The position numbers and the translations under genes are program-made. From an uncultured Lachnospiraceae bacterium (lineage in GTDB: Bacteria > Bacillota > Clostridia > Lachnospirales > Lachnospiraceae): 64,000 nucleotides of DNA. Under the pieces are notes generated by a model. The model was not told the DNA's origin. It worked only from the letters and a program-made list of their open reading frames with translations, and ran no database searches. The stretch lies in NCBI GenBank assembly GCA_910579805.1, contig CAJTWM010000001.1, forward strand, positions 310,001-374,000, given 5' to 3'. Shown piece after piece: positions 50,499 through 60,825 of the stretch; within the stretch, counting starts at the first letter, position 1, and every line of letters starts with the position of its first letter.

Positions 50499-53400
50499 CT
50501 ATTTTTTTATTTTAACTTGAATCGAAACTTTGACATCCTTACCGATACCGTCCCTTCCTTTCAATCTCACTGTAACCGGAATGCTATAGCTCTTACCCTT
50601 TACCGTTGCGCCTACTGCATCTTTATCCGTAATGCGCACAGTCAGGCTGTCCGCACCGCTCACGGTTATGTCTGCCCTGCCGTCTTTATTGCAGTCTAAG
50701 CTGCCGTATGCACTTTCAATCGAGTAATATGTAGGCACTGACAGGTAATAATTTCTGGATAAATTGTCCGCACCGGCATATAATGTCTGGTTATTATTTG
50801 TTACCGTAACCTTTGCAACCGTCTGCTTTGGCTTGATAGTAAATGTATTGCTCGTTACCTTAAAGTTTCCGCCGTTGTCATTAGTCAACGTATATTCAAT
50901 AGCAAGCTTATACGATTGACCGGCTTTTAGTTTACAGATATTATCATTATTTCCGCCATTCTTAATTGTAATATAATAATGATATCCATATTTACCATTA
51001 TACTTTATCGATCCATAAGATAACTCAAAATATTCACTGTACTCGCCTGTCAGCCTATAGGCGGAAGGATCCGACGTATCTATATGGTATCCGCTGGCCA
51101 AATTAATAAACTTTGGATCCGCCAATATCACCATATTTTTCTTTTCGTCAATGTTGTTATCCCCTGTTCCGTAAGTCAGATCTAAATTTCCTTTGGGACT
51201 GACCTTAACGGCCGTTGGCTTATCTGTGACCTTTACTTTAAGAGTCATGGTATTAAGCGCTGTTTTTTCACCTGTTTCCTGACTTGTATAATAAGGCGTT
51301 ACCTTATAGCTGTAAGTACCGGTGGAAATAGCAGTCCCCATAAGCTCCGCCTGACTCTGTGTTACCTGTATCTCATTACCTGAAGTTGTTATCACAAGCA
51401 GATTATCATCCAAGGCTTTCTGTGACTTCGCATTTGCGCCTTGAACCGCAATATCCGTATAGAGCCGGCTCTCGTCAAGACTTATATCGTTTGCGTTCTT
51501 TAAATAAACATAGATATATCCCATACTTTCTAGTGCCGGATGAAACGTCAGACATCCGGATGATGAAAGATATGCCTGCGGCTTAATTGTCTTTATTATA
51601 TGAGATACTGTCAACGGTTCTCTCCACAATGGCGAATCTACCGTCAGATTCATTTTTTTAGTCTTCTCTTTTCCGCTATACCAATACCATACGCTGCTAA
51701 AAACACCTGTCGCATCAAGCCAATGGCCAAGTGTTACTTCATCACTATCACAATAAATTTCATCATAATAATCATTATTGTGATTATATTGACTGCCCAG
51801 ATATAAATACTTTTTATTGGTCTTATCATATATACTAAAAGTTGCCTGAGGCTGGTTTTCTTTATATGATACCATAGACGGCACAATATTGCTGCTTGGG
51901 CTTTCCGTGACCAGAACAGGCTTTTTATATTCATATCCGATCACAAAATTCTCAAACTTATAAATCTTCTTATATCCCCGAAGCTTAATATTCAAAGTAC
52001 CTCTCGCCACTCCGGTATCCAGCAAATTTCCATTTGCAATTTTAATACCGCTTTGTTGCGATACCGAAATATAATCCACCTTCTTTGCCAAATCATAGTA
52101 AACGTTATCTACGATAAAACTGTTATTTTCTTCTGCAGAATCTTCCTCCCATGTTACAGACTCCACACTGCCCGTATTTCGTTTCCTTCCACCCGATATG
52201 CTGACATCTATCCTGCCCGTTGCATATGTATAAAACAAATTCACTTTTGCCTTTGTCTTTACAGAAACTTTAGGCGACTTGTCAGTTACCGTAACTTTTA
52301 ATGGATAACTATATGCTTCGTCTGTATTTGTTTTTACATAAATGGTACAGTTATAGGTTCCTGTCTGTAGATTCTGTGCAGACGGCCTTACTAAATACCG
52401 GCATCCGCCGTACCATTCTAACGCTAAGTTTTCCAATGCCGTTTCGCCGGTCTGATCTCTCAGTTCCACTTCTGTCAGCATTTCCCCATAGACCGGTATG
52501 ATTTCTACTGCGCCTGCAGATTCCGCAAGCTGTTTCCCGTCTGATCTTTCATAATCATAAGCAAGATTTACTGTTGCTTTCTGCGTATCTACACGAGGCA
52601 TATGGTTTTGTATTTCCACTTTTATTTCTGCACTTATTCCTGCCGCATCCTTTGCAGTTGCCGTAATAACAGTATGGCCTTCACCCTTTACACTCACCTT
52701 GGCAGAATGTACTCCTTTTTTGGATACTGATGCCACCTTTTTATCTGTGCTCTTCCATGTAAGGGCCGTAGTAAGCGCCTCGCCATAGCGGTCTTTTACT
52801 ACCGCATTCAGCGTAAACTCTTTTCTACTCTCCGCTTTTTCCAAAATAACCGTATTGCCATCAATGATTATTCCCTCCGTATCGCTGGTCAAAATAACGG
52901 AACCTGCCTGTTTTTCTGCTACTGCTTTGATCTTATAACTTGTTTTAGCCAAAACCTCTTTTGTACTCTTTTCCCTGATTATCGGCTTTAATGTATAGCT
53001 GCCTTTTTTCTGTGCCTTGATATTAAAACTTCCGTCTGCATTTTCCGTAATAATAAGTCCGTTTACCGAAGGAATTTCTACATCATAAGAATCGGCATTT
53101 ATTCTTCCCTGACACTCAGGGGTAACCTTAAGCGTCAAAGCATCCCCGTTTCCAACTTCCAATACCTGATTATGTGCAGTTTCTCCTCTGTTTCCGATCA
53201 CTTCATCCGTAACAGCCCCCGTTATCTTCCCAATAAATATTGGAATAGTGGTTTCATCCGGATAACTTTCCGTACCGTCATAAACCGCCTCAAATGAATA
53301 ACAGTTATCCGTATAAACGCCGTTTACTACAAGCGGCGTGTCCGGATATTTCCAAGACCATCCTTTCCCCCAACTCTCAGGGAAGTTCACATCGCCGATC

Positions 53401-56400
53401 CGGGTATTGAGATTTGCCAGCGCATAAATAGGTTCATAAACATTCTGTGCAGGCAAATTTTTAATATGCAATGTAATAACTGCTTCTTTATTTTTATATG
53501 GCTTGTCATTTATCGTATAATAGCGTAAAGGCACTGCTTTCAACTTTACAGTACCTGCCTTTTTAGGCGTAACCACTCCCTCGCTGCTTACCTCCGCTAT
53601 CGACTCATCCGAAATACTCCATTTATAGTCCTGAGGATGAAAAGGCTGGTTTGGACTAATTTCCCCCTCTGCCATATAAGTAATTCCCTGTGTATATGCC
53701 AATGTAAAACTTCCATCCGCTTCTTTGACAGCCGGGTACTTATTCCTGGAAGCTGTAAAAGCTGTGATGCCAAAGCCTTTTCCTTCCGCCGTTACGCAGA
53801 CGGCAATCTTCGCCCTGTATCCATCCTTTTCAAAAATAACATCTGTGACGCCTGATGACAACGCATACAGTTTTCCATTGCCCCATGAAACAATACCTGA
53901 ACGGACAGGTGTTACCGCATAACCGGAAAGTAACGTCACATTTCCCTTGCCATCACGTTCATAAAGTCCCAAACCTCCCACATCATCGTTTTTATAAATA
54001 GGATATTCCGTGTCATATCTGTCAAAAGTTCGGAGAATATTTTCTTCCATGTAACCGACTATACAGTCCTTCACCGTTATTTCACAGACTGACTTCACGT
54101 CAGGATCATATATGGATTGCGCTGTCACTATTGCCGTACCAATCCCCTGTGCATTGATCCGTCCGTTTTCCACCGTCGCTACCGTTTCATCACTACTGCT
54201 CCAGATCACATCTGCCGCCGCTGCCGCAGGCACTGCCGTCGCCTTCAGCGTCTTACTGTTATACCCTTCATGATAACCGCTGAAATATTCTCCTGTGTAA
54301 GCAGCATTTAGAGTAATTTTCTTTTCAGAGAGCACGATTGTCTTCGGAATTTTGGCTTCCTTAGTCATAAACTTATAATTACAGTCCAATTCCGCTATCA
54401 CTGTATAACTGCCATTTTCCAATACGCTTAATACCGCTTTAATAATTGTATATTCTGTATTTCCGGTCAGACCCGTAAAAGAAACTTCTCTTTTATAATC
54501 TCCCGACTGCCTTAGCAGAACCGTTTGTTTCTGATGGTCATTTAACGTCAGTTCAACTTTAACCACCTCGTCTTTTGTACTGTTTTTTGCGGCAACCTGC
54601 ACAACTGCCTTACTGTCGGTAGTCTTTGCCTCATCTGTTTCAAACTCCAGCGTATATTCGCTTTTTTTAGTAGAAAACTCACCCTGTATTTTTCTGTCAT
54701 CCTGTTCCGCTTCATTTGGATTGTCGCAAGTATAATCATCCATAATCACCACGGCATATTCATAAACCGTGTCCGCTTTCAATCCCGTAATAATCATATT
54801 GTAATAGGAAATATCCTCACTGATGGGCTGTGGAGATTCATGTATCCAGTCAGAAGTTCCTTTTTTCCTATAAAATAAATGAAGATAAGAATCATCATTA
54901 CAAACATTACCGCTTAAAACTGCCCTTACCTCGGCCTTTGTAAAATACGCAGATATGTCTACTTCTGCCAATGTACATGGATTCTCTGTATCCGGATTCT
55001 TTGTACTGAATTCTCCTGTAACAGTCTTATCTAACTTCGACAATTCTGTATTATCAGATCCTCCAAAACCAATTTGATATTCATAGGTAGTACCAGCCTT
55101 TAATTCTGCACCATTATATGACGAAATATTCATCTGGTTTTTTTGATCTCCGTTTACATTATTATAGTACTGGATTCCTGCTCTTTCCCACGCATTTTCT
55201 GCCCCCTTTTCCTTTAAATAACAGAGTACATAGGTCGACATTGCCGATATATCTCCGGTAAGCAAATAATTTAGCGTTGCCTCATGAACCGCCGTATTAA
55301 TATTCGTTACATTTATCTGTCTTGTATCTGCAGATGTCGTAAAGGTATTTGTCCCATATTCGATGCCGCTAACGGATTGCAAAAAAACTTCATAAGTAGT
55401 ATTAGGCTCTAACCCTGAAAACCAAACCTCCCAATGATACTTACTACCACTATTTAAAAATACAGAATCAGCCTTCACCGGATAGCCATTCGTACTGTCC
55501 AACCTCTTGATATATGCACCTAAATTAAGGGAAAAATCTTCAAAATTGGCAACATCCCTACTGTCCAATGCCACCTCATACTTTCGTAAACGATAATTAC
55601 TTTCTATAACTTCCCATGAAATATTTGCATTTTTTGTATGTATTGATTCGCAAAATGTATAAACTTTTTCAGAATCACTTTTCAATTCCCATTTCAACTC
55701 ATAGTCCGTACCGGCTTCAAATATGAAGCCGGATGATGCTGTCTTTATTTCTGCTTGATATTCATTCCCCACATTCAATGAAGCCTGTAATATTTCAGAA
55801 TATGCATCATAGAGATTATTCCAATAGAAAAGCGTTAAAGAATAATTCTCTTCCAATTCCGATTCACTTTCCAGCCTATATGTCCTTGCAATATCAAAAG
55901 CATTGATTTCACCCTCATCTATTTGAGTCAATTTTATATCGGCCGTACCAACCGTTACACTCATTTCCTTTTTAACGCCATTGAATAATAAAACAAAATC
56001 GTACGCAGCGCCATTTTGCAAACCGGTTATGTTTCCCATTGTCTGCGGGTTCTCATCAGATAAGCTTACTCTTTGTGAGTTATAACTTCCTTTCATTCCT
56101 TGCTGCCTATAATATAACTTACCATAAAGTATGTCGTTTTCTATGCCATCTGCTTCTACTGTATATTTTACGCCTCCGTTTTCCTGATCTAGCATAAATT
56201 TAAGATTCCGGATAGCAGCCGGTGCCTTCGGAGTTGTTATTTCCATCGTTTCTTTCTGTAAAATCAACTCCCCTATTTTTACCCACACAGTAATATCATA
56301 TGATGTCTCTGCTTCTAATACATCTTCCACAAACGCAAATTTTTTTTCAGCAGTTCCTGTTTTTCCCACATCCTCCCCTGTTTCAGAAGCATTTAAAGGT

Positions 56401-57956
56401 ATCATTAAACCAGCAGCCTGTTTTTTGCCCAGCGCATCCGTATATTCATGCCAAAACCAACCCTCTGTCTCACTTCCCGTATAACCGGATATATCCGCCC
56501 TCAGCACCGGCAGTCCGCTATTTTCATCTGTATCAATACTGTATACTGCTTTTGTCGTAGTAGACGCAGTGGCTGCTCTTGTTTCAAATACTGTTTTAGC
56601 ACTATAAGAATTCACAAAACGGAAGTAATACTCCGTGTCCGGTTTCAAATCCGTAATGCTAAAGTAGTCCCAGCCTCTGTACACATACTGGCATTTTTCT
56701 TCCTCCGAGCCATCTACCGGCGCATAATAACAGGCATAAGATTTACTTACAATTGCCTCCATATCAAAGGTGATACTGTTTTCCGTAACAGCAGTGTCAT
56801 ATATCACAATTTCCTCGTCAGTCTTTTTTGCCTGGAGTACAATATTCCCATCATATACTTCAAGAACATTGTCCGCCTCGTCCTGCAGGATAAAAGATAG
56901 TTTGTATACACTATTGCTGCTTACCACACTTTTATGTTCATCTTGATAATTCTGCTCACTTTTCAACCTAAGGATTGCAGCTCCCCCATAGCCCGTACCA
57001 GAGTCTACTCTTTGGTAAGCAGCAATTATTTTATAAGAATCTTCTATATTTTTCCCTTCCTTTGCCTCTATAGAAGCCTGAATGCGTATCGTGTTATATC
57101 CCATTTCCGGCAATACAGAAAACACATATTTTTCTGTATCAAAACAATATCTTTCCTCCTGTTTTACAGCCTCAAAAACTGTAGGCTTCTGCAATGTTAA
57201 ATTTACCACAATATCTTCAGATGATCCGTTTGTGCAATAAAAATATACCGTCTCTCCCTCTTCCATAAAACCGATATACAAATTTCTGAAATTCAGATGA
57301 TTAGCTGAAACAACGCCCAAATCTAAACCTAACCCTAACACTATATAGTCTCTGTCAGCATGCAAATTGTAATACCCGTCCTCCGGCGCCGTAAAAGAAT
57401 ACCACCGCTTTATAAATGCACCATTATCTGCTGCAATTGTTACAGTATTCGTCTCCCCATATTTCAAGGCAGGAACTTCCTCGGAAGCAGTTTCTATACA
57501 AACTCCCTGTTCCTCCAAAACACCTTCTTCCGGCACACTCTCCGGTTCCAAATCCATACTTTCTTCCGTTTCCGAATCGATACTTTCTTCCGTTTCCGCA
57601 CTTACAGTATCTTCTATTGACTCTTCGGCCGAAATACTGTCTTCCGTCATACTTTCCGGCAGCTCTTCCGTATCATCTTCTGGCAGAACTTCCTCTGATG
57701 TAACTTCTTCCATAAGATCCCCGCCTGTTTCAGACGACTCTACTGTAAACGTCTCTCCCTCCTTACTCTCTCCTGTTTCTTCCGGCGCCATTTCATCTTC
57801 CGAAATATTTTCATTATTTTCTTCCGAAGTCTCTTTTTCTTCTTCTACACTGCCTCCCATTGCTGTATCGGCATTCGGCGATGCCGCATAAACTGACACA
57901 GGTGCTTCAAACACCAAACAGCCCGCAATCAAACATGTTAATAGCCGTTTAAACAT
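50499..57956 (-). CDS. Giant secreted multi-domain protein (2485 residues) with FN3-like and BIG2 repeats
   Basis: The signal peptide is MFKRLLTCLIAGCLVFEAP with a cleavage site near VYA/AS. Residues about 30-150 are a very acidic Glu/Ser/Thr linker with repeats such as EESIDSETEES. Next comes a pre-peptidase-like beta domain (RWYSFTAPEDGYYNLHA), then many FN3-like modules marked by ITGLKADTVYEYAVVI-type strands to about residue 1180. BIG2/Ig-like domains follow (VIWSSSDETVATVENG; ISDESIAEVSSEGVVT; LTWKSTDKKVASVSKKG), then C-terminal repeats with KVNLFYTYATG and NLDLTYGTGD. There is no LPXTG motif, S-layer domain or membrane anchor at the end (KVSIQVKIKK). It is likely an adhesin or matrix protein. 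Confidence 0.85.
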   Translation of the reverse strand: MFKRLLTCLIAGCLVFEAPVSVYAASPNADTAMGGSVEEEKETSEENNENISEDEMAPEETGESKEGETFTVESSETGGDLMEEVTSEEVLPEDDTEELPESMTEDSISAEESIEDTVSAETEESIDSETEESMDLEPESVPEEGVLEEQGVCIETASEEVPALKYGETNTVTIAADNGAFIKRWYSFTAPEDGYYNLHADRDYIVLGLGLDLGVVSANHLNFRNLYIGFMEEGETVYFYCTNGSSEDIVVNLTLQKPTVFEAVKQEERYCFDTEKYVFSVLPEMGYNTIRIQASIEAKEGKNIEDSYKIIAAYQRVDSGTGYGGAAILRLKSEQNYQDEHKSVVSSNSVYKLSFILQDEADNVLEVYDGNIVLQAKKTDEEIVIYDTAVTENSITFDMEAIVSKSYACYYAPVDGSEEEKCQYVYRGWDYFSITDLKPDTEYYFRFVNSYSAKTVFETRAATASTTTKAVYSIDTDENSGLPVLRADISGYTGSETEGWFWHEYTDALGKKQAAGLMIPLNASETGEDVGKTGTAEKKFAFVEDVLEAETSYDITVWVKIGELILQKETMEITTPKAPAAIRNLKFMLDQENGGVKYTVEADGIENDILYGKLYYRQQGMKGSYNSQRVSLSDENPQTMGNITGLQNGAAYDFVLLFNGVKKEMSVTVGTADIKLTQIDEGEINAFDIARTYRLESESELEENYSLTLFYWNNLYDAYSEILQASLNVGNEYQAEIKTASSGFIFEAGTDYELKWELKSDSEKVYTFCESIHTKNANISWEVIESNYRLRKYEVALDSRDVANFEDFSLNLGAYIKRLDSTNGYPVKADSVFLNSGSKYHWEVWFSGLEPNTTYEVFLQSVSGIEYGTNTFTTSADTRQINVTNINTAVHEATLNYLLTGDISAMSTYVLCYLKEKGAENAWERAGIQYYNNVNGDQKNQMNISSYNGAELKAGTTYEYQIGFGGSDNTELSKLDKTVTGEFSTKNPDTENPCTLAEVDISAYFTKAEVRAVLSGNVCNDDSYLHLFYRKKGTSDWIHESPQPISEDISYYNMIITGLKADTVYEYAVVIMDDYTCDNPNEAEQDDRKIQGEFSTKKSEYTLEFETDEAKTTDSKAVVQVAAKNSTKDEVVKVELTLNDHQKQTVLLRQSGDYKREVSFTGLTGNTEYTIIKAVLSVLENGSYTVIAELDCNYKFMTKEAKIPKTIVLSEKKITLNAAYTGEYFSGYHEGYNSKTLKATAVPAAAAADVIWSSSDETVATVENGRINAQGIGTAIVTAQSIYDPDVKSVCEITVKDCIVGYMEENILRTFDRYDTEYPIYKNDDVGGLGLYERDGKGNVTLLSGYAVTPVRSGIVSWGNGKLYALSSGVTDVIFEKDGYRAKIAVCVTAEGKGFGITAFTASRNKYPAVKEADGSFTLAYTQGITYMAEGEISPNQPFHPQDYKWSISDESIAEVSSEGVVTPKKAGTVKLKAVPLRYYTINDKPYKNKEAVITLHIKNLPAQNVYEPIYALANLNTRIGDVNFPESWGKGWSWKYPDTPLVVNGVYTDNCYSFEAVYDGTESYPDETTIPIFIGKITGAVTDEVIGNRGETAHNQVLEVGNGDALTLKVTPECQGRINADSYDVEIPSVNGLIITENADGSFNIKAQKKGSYTLKPIIREKSTKEVLAKTSYKIKAVAEKQAGSVILTSDTEGIIIDGNTVILEKAESRKEFTLNAVVKDRYGEALTTALTWKSTDKKVASVSKKGVHSAKVSVKGEGHTVITATAKDAAGISAEIKVEIQNHMPRVDTQKATVNLAYDYERSDGKQLAESAGAVEIIPVYGEMLTEVELRDQTGETALENLALEWYGGCRYLVRPSAQNLQTGTYNCTIYVKTNTDEAYSYPLKVTVTDKSPKVSVKTKAKVNLFYTYATGRIDVSISGGRKRNTGSVESVTWEEDSAEENNSFIVDNVYYDLAKKVDYISVSQQSGIKIANGNLLDTGVARGTLNIKLRGYKKIYKFENFVIGYEYKKPVLVTESPSSNIVPSMVSYKENQPQATFSIYDKTNKKYLYLGSQYNHNNDYYDEIYCDSDEVTLGHWLDATGVFSSVWYWYSGKEKTKKMNLTVDSPLWREPLTVSHIIKTIKPQAYLSSSGCLTFHPALESMGYIYVYLKNANDISLDESRLYTDIAVQGANAKSQKALDDNLLVITTSGNEIQVTQSQAELMGTAISTGTYSYKVTPYYTSQETGEKTALNTMTLKVKVTDKPTAVKVSPKGNLDLTYGTGDNNIDEKKNMVILADPKFINLASGYHIDTSDPSAYRLTGEYSEYFELSYGSIKYNGKYGYHYYITIKNGGNNDNICKLKAGQSYKLAIEYTLTNDNGGNFKVTSNTFTIKPKQTVAKVTVTNNNQTLYAGADNLSRNYYLSVPTYYSIESAYGSLDCNKDGRADITVSGADSLTVRITDKDAVGATVKGKSYSIPVTVRLKGRDGIGKDVKVSIQVKIKK

Positions 57957-58018
57957 AAATTATCTCCCCTTCCCATATTTTTACCATATCAATAATTTTT
58001 TCGCATCCGATAATAAAT

Positions 58019-58047
58019 ATTATACAATATTCATTTCATACAGTAAA
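58019..58047 (-). promoter_or_regulatory. Promoter of the giant surface gene
   Basis: Minus-strand TTTACT, 17 nt, TATAAT lies about 62 nt upstream of ATG 57956; GGGGAG precedes the start. The 58048-58092 stretch is A+T-rich and otherwise featureless. Confidence 0.65.
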
Positions 58048-58092
58048 ACAGCAATATAGTAATATTCTGATAACATTCAAATTCTAAAGCTT

Positions 58093-59169
58093 TTACATAA
58101 AAATATCCTCCCCATCCCATATGCTTTCAAAATCATACCCGCTCACAATCCGATACATATTTTCGATCCGCTCTCTGTAATTTTCCTCCGTAACCTCATT
58201 TTTTCCGTCCCTGATGCATTGCTCGATATAATGATTATATTCCTCCTTATAATGGCAGGTATCCATATACCGGTCCAGATCGGTTATCATCTCATACTCG
58301 TCCTGAAAATAAAATACCCGCACATTCTCATACGAAAGAAACTCCCCAATCACATAGGCGTCGGCCCGAAGCTGGGCTTTCAGCGTCCCTGCCAGCACCT
58401 TTTTTTCCCAATTCATAATGCTGTAAGGCGAAAAAACTACGATAAATTCCGTTTCCGGATGTGTTTCCACAAACGGCACCAGATTTTCCATATTATCCTC
58501 ACATGCCTGCAAAAACGCATCCTCAGGCGTCTCCTCTTTTGGAGGATTCGCCTTCATATTTTCCCGAAACGGCCTTGCGTCCCGAAGCACCTGCGCCTTG
58601 GAAAATTCATACTTTCCGCTGAAATTATAAGCGTCGTCCACTTCGTATCCCTTCCCACCGATACCGTCCCCGATCCTGCAAAGCGCAGCCTTTAATGCGT
58701 CTCTGTTAAACAGATAATAAACATCGTCAAAAGGATTTTCATTATAAAGATATTCCGGTCTTTCTATTGCAACCGTACTGCTGTCTGAAACCATCTGATA
58801 ATCGTCTATAGTAAGCAGGATATTCTTTACCTGCCGGTTTCCTTTATATACCTGCTCCAGAATCGCTTTCAAGTCATCCGTCCCCGCCCCTTCATAGCAA
58901 AGTTTAACAGTATCCCATCCGAAATCTTCGTCAAACCATGAAGCACGGAAGTTTTCCGTCATGGAACTGCCCACTATCGCGCTGTCATAATTAAAGTTCC
59001 TTGCCGTTCCGGGCGTCTGATAAATTTCATTATACAACACGACCGGCAGGTTAAACCAAGGCCCGTGGTAATGATAAAAAGGATCAACTGTAAAGACCAC
59101 CGCCCCGCCAATCAAAAGCAGGCTGAATATCCCTATTAAATTTATCCACACAAATTTCCTGCACGACAT
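58093..59169 (-). CDS. SGNH/DltD-like membrane-anchored protein, partner of the MBOAT acyltransferase
   Basis: The protein is 358 residues from ATG 59169 (GGGAG 10 nt upstream). One N-terminal helix (FVWINLIGIFSLLLIGGAVVF) anchors an outer domain. SAIVGSSMTENFR resembles the catalytic GDS block, with ILLTIDDYQMV and a late DTCHYKEEYN providing D and H candidates of an SGNH hydrolase. Such proteins pair with MBOAT enzymes (AlgI/AlgX, DltB/DltD) in acetylating or acylating surface polymers. It lies downstream of the MBOAT gene on the same strand, separated by 283 bp containing hairpins. Confidence 0.7.
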   Translation of the reverse strand: MSCRKFVWINLIGIFSLLLIGGAVVFTVDPFYHYHGPWFNLPVVLYNEIYQTPGTARNFNYDSAIVGSSMTENFRASWFDEDFGWDTVKLCYEGAGTDDLKAILEQVYKGNRQVKNILLTIDDYQMVSDSSTVAIERPEYLYNENPFDDVYYLFNRDALKAALCRIGDGIGGKGYEVDDAYNFSGKYEFSKAQVLRDARPFRENMKANPPKEETPEDAFLQACEDNMENLVPFVETHPETEFIVVFSPYSIMNWEKKVLAGTLKAQLRADAYVIGEFLSYENVRVFYFQDEYEMITDLDRYMDTCHYKEEYNHYIEQCIRDGKNEVTEENYRERIENMYRIVSGYDFESIWDGEDIFM

Positions 59170-59310
59170 AACGCCTTTACTCCCGTTTCCCTGAAATTCT
59201 ATCATGCCAACCGCCATGATTCCACTTTGCGGAATCACAAATTTTGATGAAAAACGCCTGTTTTCAGCATTTCCCCGGGTAAAACTTAAAAGTTCTCCGC
59301 CAAACAGCCT

Positions 59311-59340
59311 CTACTGCGAGCGGCTAGAAGCACTTCTCAC
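59311..59340 (-). other. Vestigial start behind the hairpin plus ribosome-site module, copy E
   Basis: After GGGAG and exactly 5 nt there is a GTG that encodes only nine codons before TAG. The position matches the start codon in the other four module copies, so a gene may have been lost here. Confidence 0.35.
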
Positions 59341-59345
59341 GCTAA

Positions 59346-59370
59346 CTCCCATCTGCCTGCTTTAACAGGC
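59346..59370 (-). promoter_or_regulatory. Hairpin plus ribosome-site module, copy E
   Basis: GCCTG TTAAAG CAGGC forms a perfect 5-bp stem on the minus strand, followed by AGATGGGAG. It lies in the gap between the MBOAT and SGNH-like genes, away from any intact start codon. Confidence 0.55.
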
Positions 59371-59415
59371 GTATAAATCAGGATAAGAAATGCCAGATTT
59401 AAAACCCTTTCTCAA

Positions 59416-59455
59416 ACATGACATTTTCATGTCATGTAAGAACTTTAAGTTCTTA
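59416..59455 (-). repeat. Two adjacent perfect hairpins at the end of the MBOAT gene
   Basis: ACATGACAT TTTC ATGTCATGT (59416-59437) and TAAGAACTT T AAGTTCTTA (59437-59455) abut each other and overlap the stop codon. No T-run follows, so they are more likely RNA-stabilising or processing structures than a terminator. Confidence 0.65.
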
Positions 59456-60823
59456 AAAATTAAAATACAAGAAAGCAGATACTTGAGAAAGGGAAAATAC
59501 CGACGCGGCAAACAATACGATATCCGCTACCGCCGCCTTCCATGTCAGCGTCTTCTCCTTCACATATTCATGCGTATTCTTCGATAGCAGTATGACCGCC
59601 ATCAAAATCAGAAAAATACCCAGCCTCATAAAAGGAAATCTGCCGTTTCCGCCCCGTAGCATCCTCCCAAACAGGCTGAAAGCCTGTCCGATAGATTCCG
59701 CACGGAAAAAGACCCATGTAACGTTGACAAATCCAAAGGTGAGACAAAAACCCAGCCACTTCTGTATCCGGATCTTTCCTTCCACACACCGATATAGTAC
59801 CTGCGCCGCACCGTGCAGTATCCCCCACAAGACAAAACTCCAGTCAGCTCCATGCCATAATCCGCTCACCGTAAAAACAATCATAATATTCAGATACGTC
59901 CTTAACTTTCCCTTCCTGCTGCCGCCAAGCGGAATATAAAGATAAGTAGTGAAAAATCTGGTCAGCGTCATATGCCATCTCTTCCAAAATTCCGCGATGT
60001 TCCCAGCCTTGTATGGGGAATCAAAATTAACCGGCAGATCGATATTAAAGAATCTTCCAAGCCCCATCGCCATATCGCAATAACCGCTGAAGTCAAAATA
60101 AATCTGCAAAGTATAAGCAAGCATCACACTGACGGCCCCCCATCTGTCAAGGGCCCATATATCCTGAAACCCGGCGTCCACGATCTTTCCAAGGCTGTCG
60201 GCAACGAGCACTTTTTTAGCCAGTCCCATAGAAAAATAACGGAGGCCGGCCGCCAAATTTTCAAACTTAAGTTTCTTTTTTGCCTCATCGCCAAACTGCG
60301 GAAGCATCTCGCTGTGCAGTACGATAGGCCCCGCTACCAACTGGGGAAAAAAGGATACAAAAAGAGCGTACTCGATAAAGCCATACCGGGGCATCCTTTT
60401 ATAATAACTGTCAACGACAAACGACACCTGCTGAAAAGTAAAGAAACTAATTCCCAGCGGCAGGGCAATCGAAGGTACCAAAAACGTCCCGCCAAACAAT
60501 GCATTTATATTTTTTATAAAAAATCCGAGATACTTAAAATACCCTAACAGCCCTAAATTAAACAAAATGCCAAAAATCAGGCAGGTTTTTTGAAAAACCG
60601 CCTGATTCTCTTTTAGCAAAACGGTATGCAGCACATAATTTACCACAACGCTGCCCAAAAGGATCAGCGCATAGCCCGGATTATTATACCCGTAAAACAC
60701 AACGGAAAGCGCTGCAAGCGCCGCCATAGCCGCTTTATATTGTTTCCAATGATTCAGCCCATAGTATACGCCCAAGGCGACCGGTAAAAATACAAATATA
60801 AAAATATAGGAATTAAATAACAT
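59453..60823 (-). CDS. MBOAT-family O-acyltransferase (AlgI/DltB-like)
   Basis: This 456-residue polytopic protein starts MLFNSYIFIFVFLPVALGVYY, the typical AlgI-type N-terminus. It contains SFFTFQQVSFVVDSYY, FPQLVAGPIV, YFDFSGYCDMAMGLGRFF, NIAEFWKRWHMTLTRFF and SGLWHGADWSFVLWG, with the catalytic histidine in the last. MBOAT enzymes move acyl groups across the membrane to cell-surface polymers. It starts 3 nt after the ctpA stop, so it is joined to the ftsX-ctpA operon. Its acceptor could be the local exopolysaccharide or peptidoglycan. Confidence 0.92.
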   Translation of the reverse strand: MLFNSYIFIFVFLPVALGVYYGLNHWKQYKAAMAALAALSVVFYGYNNPGYALILLGSVVVNYVLHTVLLKENQAVFQKTCLIFGILFNLGLLGYFKYLGFFIKNINALFGGTFLVPSIALPLGISFFTFQQVSFVVDSYYKRMPRYGFIEYALFVSFFPQLVAGPIVLHSEMLPQFGDEAKKKLKFENLAAGLRYFSMGLAKKVLVADSLGKIVDAGFQDIWALDRWGAVSVMLAYTLQIYFDFSGYCDMAMGLGRFFNIDLPVNFDSPYKAGNIAEFWKRWHMTLTRFFTTYLYIPLGGSRKGKLRTYLNIMIVFTVSGLWHGADWSFVLWGILHGAAQVLYRCVEGKIRIQKWLGFCLTFGFVNVTWVFFRAESIGQAFSLFGRMLRGGNGRFPFMRLGIFLILMAVILLSKNTHEYVKEKTLTWKAAVADIVLFAASVFSLSQVSAFLYFNF

Positions 60824-60825
60824 TT

